The notes beneath the pieces are model-generated. The model had not been told where the DNA came from and searched no databases. It was given only the letters and a program-made list of their open reading frames with translations. This document shows, in pieces, positions 1-9,096 of a DNA stretch of 46,087 bases (positions are counted from its first letter, which is position 1; every line of letters begins with the position of its first letter). Origin of the DNA: an uncultured Opitutaceae bacterium (lineage in GTDB: Bacteria > Verrucomicrobiota > Verrucomicrobiia > Opitutales > Opitutaceae); contig CAJBES010000198.1 of NCBI GenBank assembly GCA_903952145.1, positions 1 to 46,087 of the forward strand, read 5' to 3'. Position numbers and translations under genes: made by a program.

Positions 1-1057
1 GCGTGCCGGAGCGGATGGAATATTTGAAAATATAAGCCATGTCGTAATTACAAGCCTCGAAGAGTGCGCGGGTCTGTTGAAAATCCTCCTCGGTTTCGCC
101 CGGGAAGCCAACGATGATGTCGGTTGAAAAATACATGCCTGACACCACGGTGCGCAGGGCTTCCACGATCTCCCGGTAACGCTCGCGGGTGTAGGGCCGG
201 TTCATCGCCTGCAGGATGCGGTTGCTGCCGGACTGCAGCGGCAGATGCACGTAGGGGCAGAGCTTGGGTAGGCGGCCGTAGGCGGCCACGAGGTCATCCT
301 TAAAACCGCGCGGATGCGGCGAGGTGAAGCGGATACGCTCGATGCCGGCGACGGCATGCACGCGCTCGATGAGCTGCACGAAGGGCGACACGCCGCCAGT
401 GTGGGCATAGTCGCGCCGGCCGTAACTCGTCACGATCTGTCCGAGCAGGGTGACTTCCCTCACCCCGCGCGCGGCGAGTTCCTCGCACTCGCGCACAATG
501 TCATCCATCGGCCGCGAGCGTTCGTCGCCGCGGGTCTTGGGAACGATGCAAAAAGAGCAGTCCATGTTGCAGCCCTGCTGGATGGAAACGAAGGCGCTGA
601 CCTGTTTATCTTCCAGAACATGCTCGCGGATGGTGTTCTGCGAGCCGGTCTCCTCCGTGATGTCCACGATGGTTTCGCCGATGGGCACGCCAGCGGCTCG
701 GGCCGCGCGGAGGTTGTTAAGATAGTCGGGAACCTGGTGGAATTTTTGCGTGCCGACGATGAGGTCAAGATCGGGCAACTGGTCGAGCAGCGCCGCCCCG
801 CGGTTTTGAGCCATGCACCCGAGGACGCCGAGGACGAAGTCGGGTTTCTTCCGTTTGCGGGCGGAGAGGTTAACCGCCTTGTTGATGGCTTTCTGCTCGG
901 CAGCGTCGCGCACACTGCAGGTGTTGAGCAGCATGATGTCGCACTCCTCCTCCGCGCCGACGATGCGGTAACCCCGGGCACGCAGCATCGCCGCGACCGC
1001 CTCGCTGTCGCGTTCGTTCATCTGGCACCCATATGTTTTGATGTGGACCCGGTTCAT
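1..1057 (-). CDS. miaB: MiaB, tRNA-2-methylthio-N6-isopentenyladenosine methylthiotransferase (partial)
   Basis: Radical-SAM methylthiotransferase that adds a methylthio group to i6A37 of tRNAs reading UNN codons. About 352 N-terminal residues are visible; the C-terminal part with the TRAM domain lies beyond the left edge. The protein starts MNRVHIKTYGCQMNERDSE, the typical MiaB opening. The N-terminal auxiliary cluster cysteines are at about residues 11, 47 and 81. The radical-SAM motif CNMDCSFC lies at residues 163-170 and is followed by VPKTRG. The ATG at 1057-1055 is chosen because the conserved N-terminus begins there. The gene diverges from the next one across a 155-base spacer. MtaB or RimO are the alternatives; the CNMDCSFCIVPKTRG core favours MiaB. 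Confidence 0.93.
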   Translation of the reverse strand, partial: MNRVHIKTYGCQMNERDSEAVAAMLRARGYRIVGAEEECDIMLLNTCSVRDAAEQKAINKAVNLSARKRKKPDFVLGVLGCMAQNRGAALLDQLPDLDLIVGTQKFHQVPDYLNNLRAARAAGVPIGETIVDITEETGSQNTIREHVLEDKQVSAFVSIQQGCNMDCSFCIVPKTRGDERSRPMDDIVRECEELAARGVREVTLLGQIVTSYGRRDYAHTGGVSPFVQLIERVHAVAGIERIRFTSPHPRGFKDDLVAAYGRLPKLCPYVHLPLQSGSNRILQAMNRPYTRERYREIVEALRTVVSGMYFSTDIIVGFPGETEEDFQQTRALFEACNYDMAYIFKYSIRSGT

Positions 1058-1212
1058 GGCTTGTCCGCCGAAGCCCAGAGGGGAGGAGGCGGAGGGAGGA
1101 GGGTCCTAAGTAAACCCCCCGGGGGGCGGGTCAACGCGGGAAAAGGCTGGCGCTCCCGGGAAACACCCGCGCGAAGCTTGCGCGCCAACCCCACCTCGCC
1201 CTAGCTGGGACG

Positions 1213-3471
1213 ATGCGGTGCGGGCTAGTCTTTATTTCTCTGTTTGTGTCGGCGGCCACCTTGCGGCTGGCCGCGGCCGACGTGACGTTGGACACACCCG
1301 CGGGTGCGGAGGCGGTGCTGTTTGTCATCGGTGACCAGCATTCAGCCTACGAGCGCACCGCGCAGCTCACGGCGCTGATTGCACGCATCCGCGCGGAGAA
1401 TTTAGAACTGCCGGCGGCCATTTTGATCGACGGCGACACGCTTGAGTATGGCAACCCCGTGGCCCGCCGCAGCGCCGGCGCGGTGGATTTCGCGATGTTC
1501 ACCACCTTAGCCAAGCAGGCCCCGACCATCCTTAACCTCGGTAACCACGAGCCGGAATTTTATGACCTGGCTGAAACGGTGCAGCGGATCGAGGCGACCG
1601 GCGTGCGGGTGGTCAGCAACATCGTCAACCGCGCCACCGGCCAGCCGTTCGCGCCGGTAGCAGTTAGCCTGGCACTGGGCGGCACGGAAGCGGTGGTGGT
1701 GGGCGTGACCACCGACCGCCTCGCCACTTACCGCGCCGCGGTGCGGCCTTCGCTGGATCTGGCCGATCCCGTGGTGTGGGCGAAGGCCAACCTCGCGAAG
1801 CTGCTCGCGGACGCCCCACTCCCGATTGTGCTGAGCCACGCCGGGCTCCGAGCCGACCGCGCGATGCTGGAACTCGTGCCTGATGGCACGCTTTTCGTCG
1901 GGGCACACAACCACATCCGTTTGGTGCACCAGGCGGGGCGCACCGTATATTTTCACTCCGGCAGCTGGAACGAATACCTCTCCGTGGTCTGGCTTTGCCG
2001 CGACGAGGCAGGGGTTGAGCATTGGGAAATCGAGCAGGTACCGGTGGATCTGGCGGGACCGGCCGATCCGGAACTGGCGGCCCTGATTCACGCCACCGAG
2101 GCGCAGTATCTAGAAGCCGCTGACCGGGAGATCGTCGGCCGGTTGCACCGGGTGCTTGCACCCGGCGAGGCCGCGCGCTTTGCCGTGCGCGCACTGAGGA
2201 CGGCCGCCGGCGCCGATGCCGCGGTGGTCGGAAATACCACTTTTGGCGGCGGCCTGCCGGCCGGCGAGGTGACACGCTACGCCTTCGATGCCTGTGTGCG
2301 TTTCGATGGCACGGTGGCGGTTGCCGAGATTGCGGGACACCGGCTCGCCGAGATTTTGGCCCGCGCCAATCCCGATCCCGCCACGCCCTTCGCACAGCGC
2401 AGCGGTGAATACCTCGTGGCCGATGGTCCCGATTTCATCGACCCGACGCGCACCTATCGCCTCGCGACCAACGACTGGGGTGTGCGCAACCAGAAGGCCT
2501 ATTTCACCGGGGAAGATTTGGTTTTCAAGGAAGTGCCCGGTCTCAAGGTAAAGGCGGCGGTGCTGGGTGCGCTTGCCACCGCCACCCCGCCGCCCGAAGA
2601 CGAAATCCCCGATGCCGCCCTCACCACCGATCAGCTCTATGATATGGGTAAAACGCTGTTTGAGACCCTTGCCTCGGATGAGATCAAGGAGCAGTTCGAG
2701 TTTCCCGCCAAGGAGCAGTGGGATGCCTTTGCCGCGCGTTTCCAACAGGCACTCGCAAGCGACCGCTTGGAAGACTTGATGGAATTTGAGCCCGAAGCCA
2801 AAGCTGCGCTTACCGCACTCCGCACCCTGCCCGGCTACGAGAATTATGCCGACTGGCTGGAGGAGAGGATAGACTACGTCGAGGCAGCGAAGCAGGCCGT
2901 AGCGCGGCCGGTGCCAGCACCCCCGCCAACTCCGCCACCGGGAAAGTCCGGCAAAACCACGCCTTTTATTCCCCACTACGACCTCTGGCTCGCGCGTATG
3001 CAGACCCGGCCGGTGCCGGCCAATGCCGCCAAACTTATGCCTGGGCTTCGCCGCAGCTTCGTCACTGCCGGTTTGCCCGCCGATCTTGCGTGGCTGGCGG
3101 AGGCGGAGTCCACACTCAACCCTGCCGCGCGCAGCCCCTCGGGGGCCAAGGGACTTTTTCAACTCATGCCCGCTACGGCCAAGGCGTTGGGACTCAGCAC
3201 CTTCATGCCGGACGAACGCACCGATCCGGAAAAGTCGGCGCGCGCGGCGGCGCAATTATTGGGGCAGTTGCACACGAAGTTCGGTGACTGGCCGCTTACC
3301 CTTGCCGCCTACAACGCCGGCGCCGGCCGCGTGCAGCGCACTTTGGATAAAATGAAAGCGAAGACTTTTGGTGAAATTGCGTCCGCGCTTCCCGCCGAAA
3401 CCCGAATGTATGTGCCGAAGGTACTCGCCACACTGATGGTGCGGGCCGGGTTGTCGCCGGAACAACTCTGA
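1213..3471 (+). CDS. Secreted 5'-nucleotidase-like metallophosphoesterase fused to a lytic transglycosylase
   Basis: A 752-residue exported protein that joins two activities. Residues 1-22 form a signal peptide ending LAAA. Residues about 34-240 are a calcineurin-like phosphoesterase with all metal motifs visible: GDQH (40-43), DGD (73-75), GNHE (110-113), SHAG (208-211) and GAHNH (230-234). Residues about 315-455 resemble the 5'-nucleotidase C-terminal substrate domain. A spacer with a proline-rich stretch (568-577) leads to a Slt-type lytic transglycosylase domain at about 605-745. That domain has catalytic Glu632 in AES, GLFQLMPATA (647-656) and AAYNAGAG (698-705). The first half would release phosphate from nucleotides in the periplasm and the second would cleave peptidoglycan glycan strands. 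Domain calls are from motifs; the joint role is unknown. Confidence 0.85.
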   Translation: MRCGLVFISLFVSAATLRLAAADVTLDTPAGAEAVLFVIGDQHSAYERTAQLTALIARIRAENLELPAAILIDGDTLEYGNPVARRSAGAVDFAMFTTLAKQAPTILNLGNHEPEFYDLAETVQRIEATGVRVVSNIVNRATGQPFAPVAVSLALGGTEAVVVGVTTDRLATYRAAVRPSLDLADPVVWAKANLAKLLADAPLPIVLSHAGLRADRAMLELVPDGTLFVGAHNHIRLVHQAGRTVYFHSGSWNEYLSVVWLCRDEAGVEHWEIEQVPVDLAGPADPELAALIHATEAQYLEAADREIVGRLHRVLAPGEAARFAVRALRTAAGADAAVVGNTTFGGGLPAGEVTRYAFDACVRFDGTVAVAEIAGHRLAEILARANPDPATPFAQRSGEYLVADGPDFIDPTRTYRLATNDWGVRNQKAYFTGEDLVFKEVPGLKVKAAVLGALATATPPPEDEIPDAALTTDQLYDMGKTLFETLASDEIKEQFEFPAKEQWDAFAARFQQALASDRLEDLMEFEPEAKAALTALRTLPGYENYADWLEERIDYVEAAKQAVARPVPAPPPTPPPGKSGKTTPFIPHYDLWLARMQTRPVPANAAKLMPGLRRSFVTAGLPADLAWLAEAESTLNPAARSPSGAKGLFQLMPATAKALGLSTFMPDERTDPEKSARAAAQLLGQLHTKFGDWPLTLAAYNAGAGRVQRTLDKMKAKTFGEIASALPAETRMYVPKVLATLMVRAGLSPEQL

Positions 3472-3591
3472 AGCCCAGCCGTGGCAGCACTGCTGGAAGG
3501 CCGGTCAGAATTCAGGGTGTTGAGGTGATTTATCCCCGGTTTGCCGCAAGAAACGGTTCGCCAGCCGCAGGACCGGCGCTTTGCTGGCGGC

Positions 3592-4974
3592 ATGGGATTT
3601 TTTGATCGTTTCGCCGGCAAGCAGCCGGCCACCACCACTCCGCCAACCCAGGTTGAAACTCCGGTGGATTCAGCCCCCGTTTCCCCTGCACTGGCCGGCG
3701 GAGTCAGGCCACGACTCGTGACGGCGCGCGAAAAACTTGAAGCCAAGGAGGTGCCGCAGGCCCTTGCGATTTACGAGGAGGTGCTGGCCGTGGCCGGCGA
3801 CCGCGCCGACGTGCTCGTGACCATTTCCGCCGATCTCGGCCTCAATGGCCATATCAGCGAAATCGTCGAATTGATCGCGCCGCGCTACGATGCCGAGCGC
3901 CACGGCCCTGCCACCGGGCTCAACCTGTTGCAGGCTTACCTGGCGCTGCGGAATGCCGATGCCGCCCAGCACGTGCTGGATATCCTCTTTACCCTGAACC
4001 ACCCCGAGTTGGAAGAGCGGCTGCACGGTTTTTCCAACGCCATCGCCGAACTTATCCATGCGGAAAAACTGGGCCTCGACGCTCCGCCCGGGGAGGCGGC
4101 AGCGGAAGGGCCGGCGGAGCCGCCCAGGATCAACCTGATCAGCATCAGCAAGCCAATATGGTATTACGGCCTTGAGGCGCTGGCTGGCGTGCTGCCGGTG
4201 AAAGGCGACCGGCTGCGCCGCGTGGCATTTGCCCAACTCGCACTGCCGGACGTACCCGAGTTGATGGAGTTGGCGAAACAACCCGAAGAGGAACTCGGCC
4301 GCTTGTGTCGCGCCCTCCCGCTGTGGTTCGCGGAGACGTTTTATTTTTCACCCCACTATCAACCCATGGCCGCCATCGGCACCTTTGGCCGGCCCGGCGA
4401 GTCCGGCCACTATGCCTTGTTTCCCACGGAGTGGACGGTGGAAAATCTCCATCAGTTGGTAGAAACCACCGAGGGTGGGCTGGATTACATCTTCACCGGA
4501 GCGCTGCGGCGGCAGGATGGCGACTACGAACTCATACTGCGGGTATGGGAGGTGAAAAAATTTCGCGAGCGCAAGCAATTCGTCGTGCGCTGGACACCCG
4601 CCACCGCCGACGCGGAACTGGCCAAACTGCACGAATCTCTGCGCGCTTTCATGGAGTGGAGCCCCTATCCGGCTGGGACCGGTCTGAAATACACTCCACC
4701 CGCGCACCCAGCGGCCTGGCTGCAGGTACTGGGGACTTCACTCACCCTTTTTCTCGGCGAGAAAAAGATGATTGAACCCGGTCAGTTGGTGTTGACGCCG
4801 GACCAGTTCGAGGCTGTCGCGCAGCATGCCGCCAGCAACGAGGCGGCCTCGCTGGCGTGGCTCACCCTGCGGGCCCGTGCCCAGCGACTGGGACTGGCCC
4901 CGGCGGTCATGGGCGAGGCCTTGGTTTTCCCCACCCCGCTGGTGCAGCAGGCGGGCAGTCTACCGGATGTTTAA
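3592..4974 (+). CDS. Protein of unknown function, TPR-like N-terminal region
   Basis: A protein of about 460 residues that I do not recognise as a named family. The start is placed at the ATG at 3592, giving MGFFDRFAGKQ. The frame stays open to a TTG at 3541 but the added residues look non-coding. After a Pro/Thr-rich N-terminal linker, residues about 45-170 look like alpha-helical tetratricopeptide-type repeats (AREKLEAKEVPQALAIYEEV, then further paired helices). The rest is a mixed alpha/beta region without a motif I can name, containing several Trp and aromatic residues. There is no signal peptide or membrane segment, so it is probably cytosolic. It follows the transglycosylase fusion in the same direction after 120 bases. 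Confidence 0.7.
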   Translation: MGFFDRFAGKQPATTTPPTQVETPVDSAPVSPALAGGVRPRLVTAREKLEAKEVPQALAIYEEVLAVAGDRADVLVTISADLGLNGHISEIVELIAPRYDAERHGPATGLNLLQAYLALRNADAAQHVLDILFTLNHPELEERLHGFSNAIAELIHAEKLGLDAPPGEAAAEGPAEPPRINLISISKPIWYYGLEALAGVLPVKGDRLRRVAFAQLALPDVPELMELAKQPEEELGRLCRALPLWFAETFYFSPHYQPMAAIGTFGRPGESGHYALFPTEWTVENLHQLVETTEGGLDYIFTGALRRQDGDYELILRVWEVKKFRERKQFVVRWTPATADAELAKLHESLRAFMEWSPYPAGTGLKYTPPAHPAAWLQVLGTSLTLFLGEKKMIEPGQLVLTPDQFEAVAQHAASNEAASLAWLTLRARAQRLGLAPAVMGEALVFPTPLVQQAGSLPDV

Positions 4975-5069
4975 GTGGGATAAGCCGGTCGTAAGCGTCG
5001 TCTGAGCCAACGTAGGGCCTCGGGTCCGCGATTGCCTTGAATCGGGGGTCCCTTACTCTCGCCGGCTCC

Positions 5070-6122
5070 ATGCATCCGACCACTGCCGACCTGCGCATCC
5101 ACGCGATCAAGCCGCTGCTCGCGCCCGCCGTGCTAGCAGAGGAAATTCCGCTCCCCGAGGCGTGCGCCGCATTGGTGACCCGCTCGCGGCGCGAGGTGGC
5201 GGCGGTGATCACCGGTGCGGATGACCGGTTGCTGGTCGTCGTCGGGCCCTGCTCCATTCATGACCCGGCGGCGGCGTTGGAATATGCCCAACAGTTGCGG
5301 GCAGTTGCGCCGCTCCATGCGGCGGACCTGCTTATCCTGATGCGGGTTTATTTTGAAAAGCCACGCACGGTCGTGGGCTGGAAAGGGTTGATCAACGACC
5401 CTAATCTGGATGGCAGCTATCAGATCAACAAAGGCCTGAGGCTGGCCCGCCGGCTCATGGCGGATATCACCAGCCTCGGTCTGCCGGTGGCCACCGAGTT
5501 TCTAGATACCACCTTAGGTCAGTATTACGCCGAATTCGTCTCATGGGGTGCCATTGGCGCGCGGACGGTAGAGAGCCAGGTGCACCGTGAACTCGCTTCC
5601 GGCCTCTCAATGCCCGTTGGTTTCAAAAACCGGACAGACGGCGATCTACAGGTGGCAATCGACGCGATTCGCTCGGCGCGGCACCCCCACTGGTTTCCCT
5701 CACTGACCCGCGAAGGCGTGGCGGCGGTCATGGGGACGACCGGCAACGAACATGGCCACCTGGTGCTGCGCGGGGGCACGCACGGGGCGAACTACTCCGG
5801 GGCGAAAGTGCACGCCGCCACCGAACTGCTGCGCCGGAACAAACTGCCACCGCACCTTATGGTGGATTGCAGCCATGCCAACAGCAGCAAGGACCCGGCG
5901 CGACAGACAGCGGTGGCGGCAAATCTGGCCGGACAGATCGCCGCCGGCGAACGTGCGATCAGCGCAGTGATGATCGAGAGTAACCTGCTGGCGGGAGCAC
6001 AGGACTTTCATGGCCGACCACTGGTTTATGGTCGCAGCATCACCGATGCCTGCCTCGCTTGGGAAAAAACCTTGCCGGTCCTCGCGCAGCTGGCCGGAGC
6101 GGTGCAAGCCCGGCGAAAGTAA
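5070..6122 (+). CDS. aroF: 3-deoxy-7-phosphoheptulonate (DAHP) synthase, class I
   Basis: Condenses phosphoenolpyruvate and erythrose 4-phosphate, the first step of the shikimate pathway to aromatic amino acids. The 350-residue product matches the length of the E. coli AroF/G/H type. Visible family signatures are VVGPCSIHDP, MRVYFEKPRTVVGWKGLINDP, GARTVESQVHRELASGLSMPVGFKNRTDG, and the metal-site region VDCSHANSSKDP. The ATG at 5070 is chosen over a TTG at 5037 because MHPTTADLRI fits the family N-terminus. Which feedback amino acid controls it cannot be read from the sequence. The stop is separated by one base from the next gene's ATG, so the two are probably cotranscribed and translationally coupled. 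Confidence 0.93.
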   Translation: MHPTTADLRIHAIKPLLAPAVLAEEIPLPEACAALVTRSRREVAAVITGADDRLLVVVGPCSIHDPAAALEYAQQLRAVAPLHAADLLILMRVYFEKPRTVVGWKGLINDPNLDGSYQINKGLRLARRLMADITSLGLPVATEFLDTTLGQYYAEFVSWGAIGARTVESQVHRELASGLSMPVGFKNRTDGDLQVAIDAIRSARHPHWFPSLTREGVAAVMGTTGNEHGHLVLRGGTHGANYSGAKVHAATELLRRNKLPPHLMVDCSHANSSKDPARQTAVAANLAGQIAAGERAISAVMIESNLLAGAQDFHGRPLVYGRSITDACLAWEKTLPVLAQLAGAVQARRK

Positions 6123-6123
6123 C

Positions 6124-6786
6124 ATGCAAACCGCCGCCGCCATTGTCGCCCATCTGCGCGAACTGAGCAGTCGGCCCAACATTGAAGGTCAGCGCCGTTT
6201 CGGCATCACGCCAAAGACAGAACAGCTGGGTATATGTCTGCCCGTGTTGCGCAAGGTTGCCCGCGCCAATCGGGACAATCATGAACTGGCACTCGCACTC
6301 TGGCAAACAGGGGTGTATGACGCGCGGTTGTTGGCTGGCTTTGGCGACGATCCACAGCAGGTGTCCCGCCAGCAAATGGAAACATGGGTGAGGGATTTTG
6401 ACAATTGGGCGCTGGTGGATGGTGTGTGCTGCACGCTGTTCAATCGCACACCGTTCGCGGAAGAAAAGGCCCTCGCCTGGAGCAAGCGTCGCGCGGAGTT
6501 TGTCAAACGCGCCGGGTTTGTCCTGATGGCCGGCATGGCCGTGCATCGCAAGGAACTGCCTGATGAAGTTTTCCTCGCCTTCCTGCCCGTGATCGCACGC
6601 GAGGCGACGGACGAACGAAACTTTGTGAAGAAGGCCGTGAACTGGGCCCTGCGGCAGATAGGCAAACGCAACCCACGCCTGCGGCGCGCCGCCATGGCGG
6701 AAGCGAAAAGAATTAAGCGGCTCGATTCGCGGGCGGCCCGTTGGATCGCCGCCGACGCCCTGCGGGAATTGCTTGCCGCCGGGTGA
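6124..6786 (+). CDS. AlkD-like DNA alkylation repair protein
   Basis: A protein of about 220 residues of the HEAT-like-repeat alkylpurine DNA glycosylase family (AlkD/COG4912), which excises bulky N3- or N7-alkylated purines. Family features are GITPKTEQLGI near the N-terminus, the WVRDFDNWALVDGVC helix carrying the conserved Asp, FVKRAGFVLMAG, and the REATDERNFVKKAVNWALRQIGKRN block. The frame is open 38 codons further upstream, but that part overlaps the end of the DAHP synthase gene; the ATG at 6124 gives the normal family start. It ends just before a strong hairpin shared with the convergent rlmN gene. The family is clear; activity is inferred. Confidence 0.85.
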   Translation: MQTAAAIVAHLRELSSRPNIEGQRRFGITPKTEQLGICLPVLRKVARANRDNHELALALWQTGVYDARLLAGFGDDPQQVSRQQMETWVRDFDNWALVDGVCCTLFNRTPFAEEKALAWSKRRAEFVKRAGFVLMAGMAVHRKELPDEVFLAFLPVIAREATDERNFVKKAVNWALRQIGKRNPRLRRAAMAEAKRIKRLDSRAARWIAADALRELLAAG

Positions 6787-6799
6787 AGGGTTTGCGGAC

Positions 6800-6820
6800 G
6801 GCGGGGTTCGGCACCCCGCC
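6800..6820. terminator. Hairpin between convergent genes
   Basis: A perfect 8-bp stem (GGCGGGGT pairing with ACCCCGCC) with a 5-base loop lies between the ends of the AlkD-like gene and rlmN and abuts the rlmN stop codon. There is no T-tract on either side, so it may act as a 3'-end stabiliser, or be a dispersed palindromic repeat, rather than a classic intrinsic terminator. It is followed by CTACCTC, as is the palindrome at 10054-10067. Confidence 0.55.
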
Positions 6821-7861
6821 CTACCTCACCGCCAACTGACCGCAGCCGGCGGCGATGTCGAGGCCGCGACGCTGACGGACAGTGCTGGGGAGCTTGAATT
6901 CCTCGGCGAGGATGTGCTGGAAGCGCTTTGCCGCCTCGCTGCGTGACGGAACGCCGGCATAGCCGGCGGTAGGGTTGAGCGGGATGAGGTTCACCTGCGC
7001 GGGCAACCCGTGCAGGAGGCGGCCCACGGCGCGGGCGTCGGCCGCGGAATCATTTTTTCCCTCGATGAGGGCCCACTCGTAGAAAATCCGCCGGCCCGTG
7101 GTTTGGCTGTAGGTGCGGCAGGCGCCGATCAGCTCGTCCAGCGGCCATTTTTGCGCGACGGGCACGAGGGCGGCGCGCGCCGCCTGGGTCGCGGCGTGCA
7201 ACGAGACGGCGAGGTGAACCGGGCGTTTTTCCCGCGCCAGCCGCAGGATGCCGGGCACAACCCCCACCGTGCTCAGGGTGATGCGTTCGGCGCCGAGCGC
7301 GAGGCCGTTGGTATCGCGCAGGATGTCCACGGCCTGCATCACCGCCTCGTAGTTGTGCAGGGGCTCCCCCATGCCCATCAGCACGACGTTGCGCAGACGC
7401 TGGCGGTGCGGGCGCAGCGTCCGTTGCACGTGCATGGCCTGGGCGACAATCTCGCCGGGCGTGAGATGGCGCGTGTAACCCATCTGGCCGGTGGCGCAGA
7501 AGACGCAGCCCATCGCACAGCCGACCTGCGAGCTGATGCAGGCCGTCACCCGGCCGGTGAAACGCATGAGCACGGTCTCGATGTTTGCCCGGTCGGCGAG
7601 GGTCAGTAGGTATTTGCGCGTAAAGCCGTCGCTGGAGTCCGTCTCAAGGGCGGTTGGCAGCACACCGAGCCTTGTTTCGGCCGCAAGCCGGCGGCGGACC
7701 TTGGCGGGCAGCTTCGGCATGGCGGACAGGGAGTCGGCACATTCCCAGTAGAGGTAATTCCAGAGCCGCGCGACGTGGACCGGGCTGAATTCCCAGCGCG
7801 CGAAAAGCGCGGTGAGTTCCGGGCGGGTGAGGGCGTAGAGATCGAGGAGTGCGGCGTGCAC
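6821..7861 (-). CDS. rlmN: RlmN, dual-specificity 23S rRNA A2503 / tRNA A37 C2-methyltransferase
   Basis: Radical-SAM enzyme that methylates C2 of A2503 in 23S rRNA and A37 in some tRNAs. The 346-residue product shows the cluster motif CAMGCVFC (residues 115-122), VLMGMGEPLHNY, LSTVGVVPGI, LAVSLHAA, and the C-terminal GLDIAAGCGQL with the conserved catalytic cysteine near residue 340. An antibiotic-resistance Cfr is unlikely because the ends match RlmN. The start is a GTG at 7861; no ATG lies in frame between it and an upstream stop, so the N-terminus is the least certain part. It is transcribed convergently with the AlkD-like gene. Confidence 0.93.
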   Translation of the reverse strand: MHAALLDLYALTRPELTALFARWEFSPVHVARLWNYLYWECADSLSAMPKLPAKVRRRLAAETRLGVLPTALETDSSDGFTRKYLLTLADRANIETVLMRFTGRVTACISSQVGCAMGCVFCATGQMGYTRHLTPGEIVAQAMHVQRTLRPHRQRLRNVVLMGMGEPLHNYEAVMQAVDILRDTNGLALGAERITLSTVGVVPGILRLAREKRPVHLAVSLHAATQAARAALVPVAQKWPLDELIGACRTYSQTTGRRIFYEWALIEGKNDSAADARAVGRLLHGLPAQVNLIPLNPTAGYAGVPSRSEAAKRFQHILAEEFKLPSTVRQRRGLDIAAGCGQLAVR

Positions 7862-7902
7862 CCCGCGGACATAGGCCTTGCGCGGGCAAATGACAGTTTT
7901 TT

Positions 7903-8017
7903 AACCACGAATGGACACCAATTGACACGCATCCAGAAAACCGCGGCAGTTGCCGATTTTCAGGAATGGCTCAACCATCCCGCCAAGAATTCGTGGTCCT
8001 TCGTGTTTATTCGTGGT
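7903..8017. repeat. Diverged long inverted repeat with ACCACGAAT arms
   Basis: Left arm 7903-7931 (begins AACCACGAATGGACACC) and right arm 7988-8017 (ends TTTATTCGTGGTG) are imperfect reverse complements over about 29 bases, with conserved ACCACGAAT ends and internal ACAC spacing. The 56 bases between the arms show no gene. Units of this kind (ACCACGAATGGACACGAAT) are familiar as dispersed intergenic repeats in several bacterial groups, to my knowledge including Verrucomicrobiota. It sits in the divergent spacer between rlmN and the aldo/keto reductase gene. Confidence 0.6.
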
Positions 8018-8084
8018 GGGCTCGTTCTGACCGTTCGTGGAAGCGCAGGGTTGCTGCAAGGCACCAGTGGCCTTTGCTTGGGGA

Positions 8085-9062
8085 ATGCACTACCGCTCCC
8101 TCGGATCCAGCAACATCAAGGTTTCGGAAATCAGCCTCGGCTGTTGGACGATGGGCGGGCTCAACTGGGTCAACGGCACGCCTAACGGATGGGCCAATGT
8201 CAACGAAGACGACATCACGGCCGCCATCAAGCGGGCGGTTGAGGCCGGCGTGAACCATTTCGACAACGCCGACGTCTACGGCAACGGCAAGGCCGAGCGC
8301 ATGCTGGCGCGCGTGCTCAAGCGGCTCGGGCTGAAATCCACCGACTACGTGATTGCAACCAAAGTGGGCCACTTCCCCGGCACCGCGGGGCACGCCTACG
8401 ATCCACTGCACATCCGCCACCAGTGCGAGCAATCGCTCAAAAATCTCGGACGCGACCATATCGACCTCTACTATCTGCACCACGGCGATTTCGGGCCAAA
8501 CGGCGAATGGTTACAGGGTGCGGCCGACATGCTTGATGCGCTGGTGCGCGAGGGAAAAATCCGGTTGAAGGGCCAGAGCGCCTACAGCGAGGCGGATTTC
8601 GTGCGCGCGGTGCCGGTGGTGAAGCCCGCGGTGCTGCAGTCGTGGGCCAATGCACTGGCCCGCGATTTCATCAAGCCGGGCGGGGTGGTGCCGCGGCTGC
8701 TGACCGAGCACCGGATGTCCTATGTCGCCTTCAGTCCGCTGGCCCAGGGCCTGTTGCTGGACAAGTTTGACCCGGAAAAGCCGCCGACCTTCGAGGAGGG
8801 CGATCACCGCAGAAACAGCGGTCGCTTCACGACGGAAAAACTGCGCGCGCTCAAGCCGAAGCTGGCGCAACTAAAGGCCCGCTTTGGCGCCACCACCGAG
8901 GTTCTTTCCGCAGTGGCCCAGCGTTACCTGCTCAACCAGCCCAATCTAGCCTGTGTTATTCCCGGTTTTCGCAACGAACGGCAGGTGGAGTGCAACCTCG
9001 CTGCCACCGGCCGTGAATTGAGCGCGGAAGACATGGCATTTATCGAGCGCGTGCTGGCGTGA
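8085..9062 (+). CDS. Aldo/keto reductase
   Basis: NADPH-dependent carbonyl reductase of the aldo/keto reductase superfamily, 325 residues, cytosolic. The TIM-barrel family pattern is plain: MHYRSLGSSNIKVSEISLGCW at the start, FDNADVYGNGKAE with the catalytic Asp and Tyr, the Lys in VIATKVGH, and the His in YYLHHGDF, which completes the catalytic tetrad. PGFRNERQVECNLAA is the cofactor-binding end. The ATG at 8085 is used because the conserved sequence starts there; the open frame runs 16 codons further up without a better site. The substrate is unknown. The gene is alone on this strand and faces a convergent histidinol phosphatase gene. Confidence 0.88.
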   Translation: MHYRSLGSSNIKVSEISLGCWTMGGLNWVNGTPNGWANVNEDDITAAIKRAVEAGVNHFDNADVYGNGKAERMLARVLKRLGLKSTDYVIATKVGHFPGTAGHAYDPLHIRHQCEQSLKNLGRDHIDLYYLHHGDFGPNGEWLQGAADMLDALVREGKIRLKGQSAYSEADFVRAVPVVKPAVLQSWANALARDFIKPGGVVPRLLTEHRMSYVAFSPLAQGLLLDKFDPEKPPTFEEGDHRRNSGRFTTEKLRALKPKLAQLKARFGATTEVLSAVAQRYLLNQPNLACVIPGFRNERQVECNLAATGRELSAEDMAFIERVLA

Positions 9063-9096
9063 GCCGGTAAGTTGGTCCGGTTACAGGCATCATCCA

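Noticed and set aside
1115-1126. Perfect palindrome of six C and six G
   Set aside because: It has no loop and no T-tract, so it is unlikely to form a useful RNA hairpin; probably a homopolymer accident.
314-1204. 296-codon plus-strand frame at the left edge
   Set aside because: Antisense to miaB, whose radical-SAM motifs are plain on the minus strand.
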